DNA of 64,000 nt from Nymphaea colorata (taxonomy: Eukaryota > Streptophyta > Magnoliopsida > Nymphaeales > Nymphaeaceae). The notes below the pieces were generated by a model. The model worked only from the letters and a program-made list of their open reading frames with translations. It was not told the DNA's origin and ran no database searches. The position numbers and the translations under genes were made by a program. The stretch lies in assembly GCF_008831285.2 (NCBI RefSeq), contig NC_045139.1, positions 17,404,354-17,468,353 of the forward strand. Reading direction: 5' to 3'. This document shows positions 24,852-37,525 of this stretch, piece by piece; position 1 is the first letter of the stretch; the number at the start of each line of letters is the position of its first letter.

Positions 24852-25830
24852 GACTTTGCTTATCCTTGTGATTGTTTTGACGAACTCAAGTACCTCAGAA
24901 GACGGATCCATGGAAGGGTAACCGTGGTCTCTGTTGTACTACTAGTCCACTACATTTTTACCCCTTCAAGTTCAGTTTTTCATATTCAATATGGACGCAT
25001 CAGGCGACATCAGTTCTTCAGTAGTGCCTGCAAGACATTCTGAAGAGGAAGTGTTTCAACATAAGCCCGAACATTTGGTTTCAGAAATTAATGGTAATTC
25101 ATATAGCTGCTTTACCTCGAGGGAAGAGTAAGAGCAAGAAACCAAGATTCTCAAGACAAAGATGATGGCTGAAGAGCCACGGTATACTTGTATAAACACT
25201 AATTTCTGGGAATTGATGGTTAAAAACAGTATTTATGAAATTGATTTCTGGTGAAATTTCATTTGCGTTGCTGTCTATCTCTTATCTATTTCAGAACTTA
25301 AACAAATGGCTAGGACTCGCAATTTGCGGTTATTTTGTTTCCATTAATGTTTTTTCTTCTTTGAAACATTCATCCGGGACAATTGACTCTAATTACAAAA
25401 TCATCCTTCCACTTTTTGGATCTTCCTCATGGAGGAGCTATCAACGTTTAACAGGAGCACCATATGTTCAAGCCAATCAATTTGAGAAAATAGATTGCTG
25501 CAGTTCTCTATCTTGTCTTTTGCAGGCTCACAAGTGCTGGCCCATGAAATAAGACGAAGGCTATTGCTCTCATTTATTTACAGAGGACTCTTTCCTTTTA
25601 TCTGGGTCAAGGGCAACTTTTGAACGTAGTTTCCTATATATGACAATTTACAGTAAAAGAGTACGGCCCGTATCAGGAACACGGTATGCACCGGGATTTG
25701 CTTTCATGTTAATTTTGAAAAATCCTGGCATTCTTAATGAAAAGATTTTTAATTCCAAATTTTGAAATTTATGTTCATCTCTTCTCTCTTCTGCTGGCAT
25801 CATGATCCGCGAAGTACGCCCTCACACTGG
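24852..25830 (+). other. FAD synthase 3' flank, probably including the 3' UTR
   Basis: Sequence downstream of the stop codon that is shared with the second locus up to the word GAAGTACGCCCT near 25823. It includes a short frame starting at ATG 24991 (DASGDISSSVVPARHSEEE...). In the second copy a one-base difference merges this frame with a basic tail. I do not recognise a product. Confidence 0.45.
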
Positions 25831-28800
25831 ATTGGCATTTCCCTCTCATAGAATGGATTTTTCAAAACATAATCAGTGTATAATTCATATATAAACTTCA
25901 AAAGGGCATCCATGTTCTGCATACCAGGCTTGCATACCACAAAAAATTATGTTCCTGCACTTGAAAGCACCAATAGTCAAAAGAATAAATATTCTTGTAA
26001 CAGTGACACAAACTAATTAGTAATTACAGAATTTGCCAGCAATAGATACAAGGGGTATTCTCAGAAATAAAACCTGACAACACAAATAAAACCACCAGTA
26101 TCATAATTAATTTTAGTATGTCAAGTTAAACCAGATTTCGACCAAAACATATAAGACATGAAGTTTACTCCATTGGAGAGATGAAACACCATTCCGTTAA
26201 AATGAGATATTTCTTTCTTATCAATCCGTCTAGTGCTTAGCTCAGGGCTAACATGATTCGGTATTGCAATGATCAGTTAAATAACTTGAATGAACTCTCA
26301 TACATCTTGTTCATCTAAGCTGTTCCTTTCTTCACTCATATAATTCTCATCCTTCAGAACTTATTCCACATATAAGCAACCATACTTAGAAACCCCACCT
26401 CTCCCGCTATTCCTACACAACTGCTCTTTGAAGTGAAAGATTACCAGTGTAAACTGTATTGAAATAAAAGACATGAACATGTGCTTCCGCAATTCTGAAC
26501 TCTTCCCAACACTATCATTACAATGTCACTTGCTTTTCAGAATTAATCCACTCCAACAAATTAGATAATAATCACTCCCGAAATTTCCTCCTCCTTGCCT
26601 GTTAGATCTTGAGACCATCAGAAAATATTTGTTGGTAGATTTTCACACATATGAGGTAATTTATTGTGTTACAAGCAGCGAAAGAGCTCATTCAAATCAA
26701 CTACTGCCAGTGGCTTATTTACAAGCTGTCATCAACTTTTGAAAACGAAACATGTTCATATGAAGATTGCAATTGGATATATGCTCATATCATGAAAAGT
26801 TTCATAATAATATCCAGTACACTAATTGTTAATTAAAAAATTGTTTGCTCATGTTGAACATCATATTTCTAAGAGTCATTGACAGGTTACGTTGGTAAAA
26901 GCACCAGAAGCAGCCTATGTCATGGTCTGGGGCTAAAGCCTAGGTGAGTCCAGGTGGGACTAGGTGCATTAACCTGTACAAAAATGAAAAAAAAAAGATA
27001 CTATAAAATTCAACATCAAATATTAATTTTTTTTAAGCAAAAAAAAAAGCCTAACTTAAAACATATTGTTATCAAAGTATGAAATATATTAGTCTCCTAA
27101 AACACAGCTGGTAAATCTCTACCTCTGGTTCTAATACCTGGCTAAAAATATAAACTAGAACTTCAAAATTCCACACAAATTTGTTCAGTCTTTCTTCATG
27201 ACACACAGACACATGCTGCACAAAACACAGTCACACACATACATAGAAGAATAAATTATTTTAGTTTGTAACAGCAAAAGAAGAAAAATAAGCCTCTGTT
27301 GTTTCAAAAAATCTCGGTTGATGAAGAAAACAAACCCTATGCTGTTGAGTGCATTGCTAAGACTAGTGCTACAGGCAATGGCCTAGGCATTTTTTAATGG
27401 CGGGTTGCTTAAGAACAACTAGTGTAGACAATTAGATAAGCCTAGGGCCCTAGGCAAGCCTAGGCAGATTTTGTATAACATAAAATCATAGATCATGCAT
27501 ATAAGACTCTAGAAGGAGTTCGGTGCAATATAAGTTTGATGGGAAGAGTTTCAAAGTTTCAAACATAATGTTTCAAAATAAGTGTTTGACTTTATACTCA
27601 AATTATCTATGTTGTTGGGTGCCTAGGTGAGCCTAGGCTCGCGAAGCAATGGCCGAGGTGCTTTCGAACGCTCGGCAATTACAAATCCTGGGTGCATAAG
27701 TTAGATTAGGCACAAGCCTGGGAACCTTTTTTATAATGATCATGTTCATAAGGCTCCAGAAAGACAGTTCTGGTGCAATATATTTGATGGAAAAAGTTGC
27801 AAACTATGTAACACAAACACTAGTGAAAGGACGAAGTATAAATGTCAACACGACCAGATATGGGTATGGGTACAGATGCAGCTTTGGACATGCCTCAAGT
27901 GCAGCTCTCATCATGTTGGTTGAGGACAACACACCTGAGCCAAAGTTGTCAAATCTTGGGTCCAAAAATTAGGTTTTTTTTTTTCCAATTTAAACACAGC
28001 AAAGACCCTTTGACTGAAGTTGAAGGCTCTTCTCCTGCTGCCTTCTATTTCTAGCATCCAAGCAGCCTTCGATTTCTGGTGTATTGCAACCTTCATTAGT
28101 GAGGCAGCAACTTTCTCCGGCGAATGTGTCATTTAGTTTGTTTAAAATCTTCTTGCTTGTTTATATATATATATATATATATATATATCCAAGTTTTTTA
28201 AAATTGCTTTATAGTTTACACCCATACAATGCACCGGCAGTGGTTATCCATACTATGTGCCACAATTTGCAAAATGATGTTCCAAATTAAGTGTTCAACC
28301 TTACATTCAATCTCTCTGCAAGTCTTGAAACAATTTGAAACTCAAATTGCCACTTCTTTTATTAAATTCAGTTCCATAATTTTAGACAACCAACAGGCTG
28401 GCAGCTTCATAACTCACTTAAAATGAAAAGCCCTGCAGACCTCCCTTATCTAAAGCGCCCTTACTTTCACTTGTTTCTTTTCTAATTTATTACATGGCAA
28501 AAGCCCAAGTGGGGTTTGATGGGTCATTTAAAAACTTAGACTTACTGTCACCCAGCAATCTTTGATTGTTATTTTGGAAGGAAGAAATGAAAATGAGGGA
28601 AAAAGAACTCCATTCAATTCTTAGGGTCAAGACATTCTAAAACTGCATGAAGTTAACATAACCACTCTTTTTCACAATGAAATGTTGCCATCTAAATTTA
28701 TTGCTTTTCTTTATTCTGAATAAAATAATCTGCAACCATATTGTTTTGTATTGACAATTTCACCTATCTGTCATGTAGACTATCAAGAGCATGCTTATGC

Positions 28801-30228
28801 ATCAAATTCATAAAATATTGGGTACTCTGGATTATGGGACATAGGTCAAGTAATATAACATGTACTTCAGCTAAAAGTTTCTTTGCGCATTGTGTCCACA
28901 ATGACATTGAGTATTCTGGGATATAGATCCCAAACTACTTGAAGTTTGAGTCCTTCACTAATTTTGTCTCTCACATGTTTTCAGTTGATGCAATGTTAGA
29001 CATAAAAGTGCACATTAGATCGTCAATATTTTTAGAAACTTTTATTTGCAATTGGCACTGTGTGAGTGTACCGTTCTCTTGTGTGTGTACTATGCATTTG
29101 TTTGCTTGATAGGTGACTTCCAATCCCCAAGGTGGTTAGAAATATGATGCATATCAGTTTTTATAGTAAATAAAAAAAAATCTTATTTGAGTGTGTTGCA
29201 TAAGCAAATCTTTTCAAAGCTAAAGTCTAGTTAGCAAATATATATTAGAACTGTGACTTAGAAATCAGATATTTGAATATAAAACCACTTGATGCACACT
29301 ATTTTAACTACTTATGAATGTGTTGCACTGTAACATATCCATGGGATCAGATAGAGAAATCAAGCTTACATCCTTATGAGTTTCTTTTGTGAATATTGTA
29401 CTATCATGGCGAATGTTTTGCTAAATGAATTTTTATGTTATCACTTTTTTGAAAAGCTTTCACATTGTACCTTAGATCCCATAACATACCTACATATTAC
29501 AGACTTTTAAACATGAAGCAATATTCATACACAATTTTTTTTTTATGTAAACTGATATATTTAGTTCATAAGTTACTCATTTATGTCTGCATTAAGCATA
29601 CATCTGTGCCTAGGACCCTACAACTCATCATGACAACCAAAGAAAAATTGATTCTACAGTGGTATGTAGAATTATCTATGAAACAAAAAAAATCTTTTAC
29701 CACATGCACGAATTTGTTTGTACCAACATATCTCTTCATGGAGTGTGACATTGTACACCAAGGAAAATGTGCAAAAAATTATGGCTTTTATGTTAATACA
29801 GAACAACATTCATAAGCAACCAGAATTATGATGATAGACATAATCTTGAATCCAATTCCAAAAGAAACGTATAAGACCTAATGTGTACTTGTTAATGACT
29901 AGAAACAATGAAGATAAAAAATATTTCCTTCAAGAAGTTCAATTCATGTACAACCCACTGTTGGAGACAACTGTTGGGAAATGGCATGCATTGAATGCCA
30001 GAGACTTGTTATACGCAAGATATCATTTGTGTCCATGCTTCCTGCTGATCCATAATCCTGGATGAGTGGATCAAGGATTATGTAAAAAACAAAAACTGTA
30101 GATTTAGAAACCAAATGTCTCTTTCCGCACACACATAACAAGTACAGTGCTGATTTCCTACAAAAATCAACTATCCAAATCATGGAAAACAATTCTCTAT
30201 GAAATAAGAATGAGAAACAGACTTCTAC
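25831..30228. other. Intergenic, degenerate repeats, no gene recognised
   Basis: AT-rich. Between about 26930 and 27720 the words CCTAGG, GCCTAGGTGAG and GCAAGCCTAGG recur in both orientations, as in decayed non-autonomous elements. A (TA)n run lies at 28162-28189. No splice-bounded exon chain is visible on either strand. Confidence 0.55.
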
Positions 30229-30572
30229 GTCACCAGAGTGCGGGGTGCGTGTGCCGGAATGTCACATCCCAAAAAATTTAGGTGCGGTGGTGCGGGTAGG
30301 GTATTTTATTATTATTATTATTATTAATTTATTATATATATAAAAGAATAAGCATGTATATATTATTATTACAATTTAGTTATTAATATAGATAACATAC
30401 TTGAATAATTGTATTGCATAGGAAAATATCAGAAAAATATATATTACATTAGTAATTTAGTAATATAACATTCTAACTGGGCTCGGGTGTGAGTCGGAGT
30501 TGCACCCATGTCCGGTGCGCACCCGACTCAATGCGACTCGGGTGTGGTAGTAAAATAGAAGAGTCTGGTGAC
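30229..30572. mobile_element. Candidate MITE with GTCACCAGA termini
   Basis: The left end GTCACCAGAGTGCGG and the right end GAGTCTGGTGAC are imperfect inverted repeats. Both flanks of an AT-rich core are GC-rich (GTGCGGGG on the left, CACCCGACTC and ACTCGGGTG on the right). There is no coding capacity. I could not find a clean target duplication. Confidence 0.4.
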
Positions 30573-32875
30573 TTAGGAAACAAATAACTACCATGTAAAA
30601 GATTAGTACACCAGATTTATTGATGATAAAAAGACCATAGATAGCATCCATTAGCTTAACCTGAAAACAAATGAAAAGTCCATCAACTCAATAATGAAAC
30701 AATTTTCATGCATGTCAAGAGTAGAACACATAATAGAAGCAAGTCTAGCCACTCAAATTCTTTCATATCCTTCTTTAACTGGATGTGACATGCTGAAAGC
30801 TCCAAGGATATTCTAAACCCTCAAGTATGCGCTATCTTTGCATATCACTCTTAGGTCTTATCATATGCAGAGAACAAAAGAATAATCAGTAGTTCCCTTC
30901 GAAGGAACGAAATAAGTAGCTTTTAGCCATCATCAAGGGAACATGATAACCAAGTATAAATCCACGGAATCACGAATTGCAGATAGTTGAACTTACGTTT
31001 CAAAACTTTGAAAATTCAAAAATCATGATTAGCTATTGATTTGATTACCTTCTAGAAGCTAAGATGTTTTCAATAACTATCTGGGACCAAAGACCAATCT
31101 TTTGTGCAACTGCTCATTTGATCCATTAAGTAGCATGTTGCACCATAAATCATTACATAAGTCACCTATCTTCACAACTCAATGTCAATATATTTATAAA
31201 ATGAGAGATTTAAGAATTTCAGTCGTTTCAATGTCATGATAGATGAAGATTTCATTCACCATTCTAGGAAGGACGATTTGGCTCTGGAGCTAATTGATTC
31301 ACTTTTTTTATGATTATCGAGAAAAAGCTTGTCAAATAGCTAGAAAAGAGAAAAATACTACAAATCAATGCGATAAAAATCAAAGTCCTGCCACAACTAT
31401 TGGCCATAAAAAATAGGAGTAGATTAGCTTACAAATATTAGAACATCGCTTGTTAACATCAAAAGATCTCAACAATTCTATGTATATGGCATAGAAAATG
31501 AAAACTATTTGAACAAGTTGCTTGCTCAATAATGATAAAACTAATGAAGAGATTTTCAACAGAGAAAAAATGCCAATGAAAATGAATAAAGACTTGAATA
31601 GTAGTTTATGATTTTATGGTTAAACTACAAAAAATATGTGCACAACCTAGTTTGATCATTCTGGAAACTGTTGGCAGAACGGAAAAAGAATGACACAAAT
31701 CCGGTGAGAATTTGCAAAAGAAAACCTACCCAACTCCACGCTATCAACTTTGCTACTCAAAGATAAAATATCTAGGGAACTGGATAAAGGAAAATTAAGA
31801 CTACCCAATTTTCATTCAACTAGAAAACAGGCTAGGTTGGACATCTGGACAAAGCAAAAGAATAGATAGCTACAAAATCACAAGCACAAAAGATAAAAAC
31901 CATAGGTGAACATGAAAATTGACTTGATCTGATAAAAATTGGTCGTATACTTTACACAACACAGAAATAAAATGAAAACACATGGTTTTTGCTCAATTTC
32001 TTGTGGCCCTCTCATGTCTATTCAATGGGCTGAAAAGCAAATTATGGCAAAGAGATATTTCACATATTAAAGCTACTCATAACTACCACTTCTCTGTTTT
32101 CGTTTTACATGGGTCCATTTGTTTGAGGTCATGTTTAATTAGGGAAAAATAGTCGGAATAGGAGGTCGTTGGTGCATTTGGGCTGTAGGTGGTGGGCAAG
32201 GAGAAAACAATTGAGGGGGCGAGAGATCAAGAGGGAGTAAGTCAAGGAGAGAAACCAGAGAAGGCGAGAGGGAGATGTCACCTATCACGGGCACTGTGGG
32301 TGGCCGTCGATGGTCCGGGCTGCCTGCAGCTATTGAGTGAACAGAGGGAATCAAGGAGATAGAGCTTTGGGGTTGAAGTTTCACCCAGGAAACGCTATTC
32401 GTCAGACTTGATCTACCCCTCGGATCTTGCCTACTTCAACCGATTTTCACCGAGTCGGTGGAGCTCATACGTATCGGAAACTGAAACACCGTCTTGTGTC
32501 GTTCATATGCATCGGCTCGTATAATCACTTTCAAATGTGCTTAAGTATGAAATTAATGTTAAATTGTTATTTATTATGATTTTTGGAATTTATTGCTTTT
32601 GAGATCCAAAAGATCTCTTATAAAAGATGGATTAAAAAAAGTGTACTGAAATTTGTCACACCTGCTTTTAACATTCCATACCTTTTTCATGCAAATGTAG
32701 AAGTGAATCTTTGTCCCCAAAACAATGGAACTCTACCTAAAATGGTGTTACAACGCAGAAATATGATCTCAATAGTCAATATCATTTTTTAAGCTTATAA
32801 AACTCATTTTTATGTTGATTTCCACAATGTAAAACATAAAAATTAATAAAGTTTGAGGAAAAATAGTGACGAGTC

Positions 32876-32936
<61 letters not shown>

Positions 32937-33528
32937 CTTTTCATATTGATACTGCCCAAGACCCATTTTGTGCAAGATTTGTAAGTTTACTGAAATAGTT
33001 TTTGGTTCAAGTTACCAAATAAGAGCACCATTCACACTAAGTCAAACAGTTCTAGCTATCGTAAAGTGGAGATTAGAAGCAAGCCAATGTAATTAAACAC
33101 ACTACAGCATGCATACATATGTTTGTGTGTGTGTTTGTGTGTGTGTGTGAGAGAGAGAGAGAGAACTAAATTTAATGTATTATTGTGCCCAATTTATTAC
33201 ATGATGATACATAGCATCATAAGTAAGATTCGTTTAATGGGCACATGGTTGATAGAGTGAGAAATAGCAAACTGGATGGCTCGACAATGAGAGAGTAGAC
33301 TTGGTCCATGGACTCATGCTCCAAGACACCGACCTCATCTTCATAGTCATACATGTACTAGGAAAACCTCACAATGTTGGGAGCCATATTCATGAAGGAA
33401 CAAGAGAAGGCGGTCTGTTACGCTGCTGCTGAGCCGAGAGCAGCTCCTTCTTCTGCCTCCTGCATGCATCCCTTAGCAAGTTCCTTATGTGTTGTTGTGC
33501 TTGCTCCTATGCAACCATTGTCTCGTTT
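30573..33528. other. Intergenic, no gene recognised
   Basis: AT-rich. About 32160-32420 is a GC-richer patch with proline-rich translation on the minus strand that matches nothing I know. A (TA)n microsatellite at about 32879-32934 and a (GT)n(GA)n run at about 33121-33165 are present. Confidence 0.55.
32879..32934. repeat. (TA)n microsatellite
   Basis: Uninterrupted dinucleotide run of about 56 bases. Confidence 0.95.
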
Positions 33529-33677
33529 TGTTAACGATAAGGTTAAAAGACAGTCGTTTTAAAGAGATTCAAGGAAAGAATCCCAGCAAGATCATTCAAA
33601 ATTAATGATAAAGAAAAAAGAAAATATTTCCACAAAAAATAGATTTAGTTCCATGTTTATCGTTGCCAATATTATAG
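33529..33677 (+). repeat. Extra truncated copy of the TRIM LTR
   Basis: Begins TGTTAACGATAAGG and matches the first 150 or so bases of the LTR that starts at 33678. The two lie directly head to tail, so this is a third, partial LTR copy. Confidence 0.6.
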
Positions 33678-34454
33678 TGTTAACGGTAAGGTTGAAAGAC
33701 AACCATTCTAGAGAAATTCAAGGAAAGAATCGCAGCAAGACCAATCAAAATTAATGATGAAGGAAAAAAAAATCTTCCCACAAAAATCAGATTTAGTTTC
33801 CTATGTTTATCGTTGCCAAGATTGTAGAAACTTCAACTATTTAAACTCGTTCTATGCATTGTGTAACCAAGGCTCATGGTGGCCTACCATGGTGAAAAAC
33901 CATGCACGTTTAATGAAAAGAATCTTTTCATTGTTGGTTTTTATTTGTTTTGCTTCTTCTTTATTTTTTAACTTGATATCAGAGCAAGATGCTTGACGAA
34001 GAAAAATGAAGCCCATAGGTGGCCTCTAGACGACCAAATACAGCGTTGCCTTCTTCACCAAAGCGAAAACTCGATCCTGTGAAGAAAATCTTGAGGAATC
34101 AAACTTGGGTTTTCTGAGTCGCTGCCAAAGAATTGACATGATCACCTTTTACAAAGTTCTGTAGCAAACTTGAACTTTTAGATCAATCGTCCAGTTTGAG
34201 AGAAGATGTTAAGATGTTAACGATAAAGTTAAAAGACAACCGTTCTAGAGAGATTCAAGGAAAGAATCGTAGCAAGATCAATCAAAATTAATGATAAAGG
34301 AAAAGAAAATCTTTTCACAAAAATCAGTAGTTTCTCATGTTTATCGTTGTCAATATTATAGGAACTTCAACTTTTTAAGCTCGTTTTATTCATTGTGAAA
34401 CCAACGCTCATGGTGGCCTTCCATGGTGAAAAACCATGTACGTTTAATGAAAAG
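33678..34454 (+). mobile_element. Candidate TRIM (miniature LTR retroelement), damaged
   Basis: Direct repeats 33678-33920 and 34215-34454 both begin TGTTAACG and share long matching text up to GTTTAATGAAAAG. The left copy continues about 50 bases to a TGATATCAGAGC word (33974-33985) that resembles the initiator-methionine tRNA primer site. The right copy is preceded by the purine-rich GAGAGAAGA, as expected for a polypurine tract. The interior is about 240 bases and non-coding. The right repeat seems truncated, because it stops about 50 bases before the place where the primer site follows in the left one. Confidence 0.55.
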
Positions 34455-34712
34455 ACATTAAACCCACTTATACAACCCACCATTTGATGAACAAAAGGGA
34501 TCACAAGTTTCTGCATCTGCCAAAAGGTAGAATGTTTAAAATAAATACTAAAGGAAGAAGACAAACACTTAAAGCAACAAAGCAGTGGCAGAGCCACATG
34601 GTGGCTAGTGTGGGCAGTTGCCCACCCCAACCTAACAAACTTTACTTGTTTTGATGTTAATATTTTCATATATTACCACCAAAACTTTGATGCAAGGGGC
34701 GTAAAGTACTTG

Positions 34713-35760
34713 GGTCGAAGAGGGAGCAGATGCTATACTACTTGAAGCCTCTAAACTGCATGTGGCTTTCCTGGTTGTCGGGGATCCTTTTGGGTATGCC
34801 TTATTTCTTTAAGAAATGTTTTGAGGTTACTGGTTGTTGACTTTTTCTCTAGTTATCAAGTTATGTCTTTTGTCTTTGCTTTGTGGGTGTGTGTGTATGT
34901 GCATTGTGATTTCTGACTTCTATGTACCATAGCGTGTTAATGAATAAACTGTTGGATAGTGGCTATCAGCCCTACCCGATCACGTTCATAACTGTGAGGG
35001 GGTCCACTCACAGTTCTCAAACAAATTGTTTTTGGAACATATTTTCAAAACTAAACTTTTATTAAAAAGTTTAGGTTAAGGGTGTAGTAAGCATTCAAAG
35101 TTCCGTTGCAGAGTTATTCTTGTGGGAAACTACTTGAGAAGCTTTCTGTTCTGAATATCTTGGTTGAAGCACACTTCCATAGTTGGTGTTCAAGTGCATG
35201 GGGTTAGATCTCTTTAACAGCTAGCTGATTGGGGAGTTATAGGATCAGGGAATTTTCCATTAGTTTTTTGTGTCATACTAGATAAGAAGGCATATATAAA
35301 AACCTTTTCTTTTGTATTTCAATATCATAATTATTTGTTCTTCAAAATTGAGGTGAGTTGAATAAATAGCTGCAGTTGGTTGTTTTTCTCACATGCAGTG
35401 CAGTAGCTATTTTGAGCCTTATTCTGCATCAGTTTGATAATGTCTATAGTTGTCGGGGAGTAAAGTGGCTATATGCTACAGTTGTTGCATATCCTTATGT
35501 GCCTACTAAAACACTGAATATTATGAGCAGAGCTACAACTCATGCTGATCTGGTTCTTCGGGCAAAAAAAATAGGTGTAGAAGTTCAGGTGGTTCACAAT
35601 GCTTCAGTTGTAAATGCTGTTGGAGTTTGTGGCTTGCAACTTTATCGCTATGGTGAGACTGTATCGATCCCATTCTTCACAAAGACATGGAGGCCCGACA
35701 GCTTTTACGAAAAGATTAAGAGAAACCGATCACTGGGATTGCATACTCTTTGTCTGTTAG
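34713..35760 (+). pseudogene. DPH5 fragment (part of exon 2 plus exon 3)
   Basis: Inverted partial copy of the DPH5 gene at 42929-44396. The exon 2 remnant (34713-34793) encodes [20 protein letters not shown]. Exon 3 (35531-35760) encodes [39 protein letters not shown] and [11 protein letters not shown]. Both keep their splice sites and frame, but exon 1, the start of exon 2 and all exons after 3 are missing, so it cannot make the enzyme. Exon 3 differs from the other copy in at least one residue: SFYEKIK here, SFYAKIK there. A longer open frame around exon 3 (35376-35864) is mostly intron translation. Confidence 0.88.
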
Positions 35761-36730
35761 GTGTGCTTCTTTTTACTGTATTTGTGGAACGTTTTTTAAT
35801 TGATTCTTGGGGAAGGTCGATAAAAAATATAGTCATCATACTAAGTACTGAAAGGATGCTTTGAAATTTTGAATTCAGCGTTTTCTTTGTGGGGTGAATA
35901 ACTTTGGCAATGGGGCCAATGAGTTTCTGGGGCGGCCTAGCTTTGATACCTTGGACAAACTGGAGTTGGAGAAGAATCATTTGTCCTTTTTCATTTTTTT
36001 TTTTTGGGTTAAAAATTAAAACCATGATCATAAAGTTTGTAAGTAACCAGCAGAAAGTTTCTTAAATAATTGCTTGCAAAAAGTTTCTTGTTTCTACTTG
36101 ACCTTATTTTTGTTTATTTTTCTTGTATATTTTGTTAATATATATAAGCGTGCACACACACACGTGCCACAGCGTTTCCTGCCTGGTGACAATCTAATGT
36201 GATGAGCTACATTAATACTTTATTAGCAAATAAACCATAATCAATATGTAACAAGGAAAATAAAGGGCATATATATTCAGTTGGCTAAAAATGCATCATC
36301 CAAATTAATATCCGTTGATTTAGATAGGTGAGGTTGTTCATCCAAATTAATGCTAAGATGTGAGAGTTTACGTATCTCAGAAATACCCTTTGCATGCTTT
36401 AATTACCTGTACCGATAATGATGTTACAATAGCTGAATTGATAAAAAAAAAGTACGCCAATATTCGCAATCTCATGCTTAAATGGATTTAAAGAACAAAA
36501 AAATCGAAGTGGTTAAGATGGCCCAAGTTTTAGTTTTCTTTGTGAAATTGTTAACTAAATCATGGACTGCGCTTGGGCTGATCAGAAACTCATATAACAC
36601 TGCCTTTTGTTATCAAGACGTCTGCAGCATCAGCTTACCTTTTAACGAGGATGCTCCAGCCAGAGATGTTATCCTTTATTTCAGGATATGATTCACACTC
36701 ACTTGTCTGGGGTAAGCTTGGGTTAGAATT

Positions 36731-36765
<35 letters not shown>

Positions 36766-37110
36766 ACTTGAATGCAGCGGCAACTTATCCAGATATTATA
36801 TATGGTATGTAAAGTTGGGCGTCTGGAATTTTTCCATCAGAGTTTGGGCTATCGCACAGCTTCAATCAATATACATAGCTAAAGGGAAGTCTTCTGCATC
36901 TAAATGTATACAGGTAGGACTTAGGAGGTGGTGACTGCTCAGAGGCTGTCGCAGTTTCTGATCAGTTATTTATCCCATTATTGTGGGATAAGCAGGGATA
37001 TTGCGAACAGTAGGAGGTAGCGGTCTCTTCATGCCTGCTCAGCAGTACGTCACCATCGCTTAGTTCAGCACCATTAACGTGAGCTGTGAACACCTCTCTC
37101 TCTCTCCCTC
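34713..37110. repeat. Left arm of a 2.4 kb inverted repeat
   Basis: Reverse complement of 41590-43999, with very few differences by eye. It begins abruptly inside a DPH5 exon at GGTCGAAGAGGGAG and ends in a (CT)n tract after GTGAACACCTCTC. It contains the 3' part of DPH5 exon 2, intron 2, exon 3, 1.3 kb beyond exon 3, and a (TA)n microsatellite (36736-36763) that is also present in the other arm. Confidence 0.95.
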
Positions 37111-37525
37111 TCTCTCTCTCTCTTTGAAATTTAACAATGGTTTTGTTGAAAACCAACAAGTCAGCAAGATCTCAAAAGAACATCTTGCTGATTCACAACA
37201 GTATGAATCACTCTTGTCAAAATCAGGAACGCGATCGTTATCTTAAATAAGAGGCTGATTATGATGTCAGTTTTTGGGCGTCTAAATGGTAGACTTATTA
37301 TTAAAGCAAAATTAACAATGAGAGATTATGCGGTTCACGTGCGCTTCTAAGTGGACATTCACCTGCCCTATTTATGTAATCCTACAGAGAGATAGGGAAA
37401 GTCTCCCAAGAACAACATGTTCTTGATCCATTATATGTATTCAAAAGATTGATCGTAGGTTGTTACAATGTACCGACATGTTCAAAACAGATGATATTTT
37501 GATACTTTAACGTATGGTATTAAAC

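Noticed and set aside
35376-35864. A 162-codon open frame taken as one protein
   Set aside because: Only 35531-35760 is DPH5 exon 3. The part before the AG acceptor and after the GT donor is intron translation, as the mirror copy confirms.
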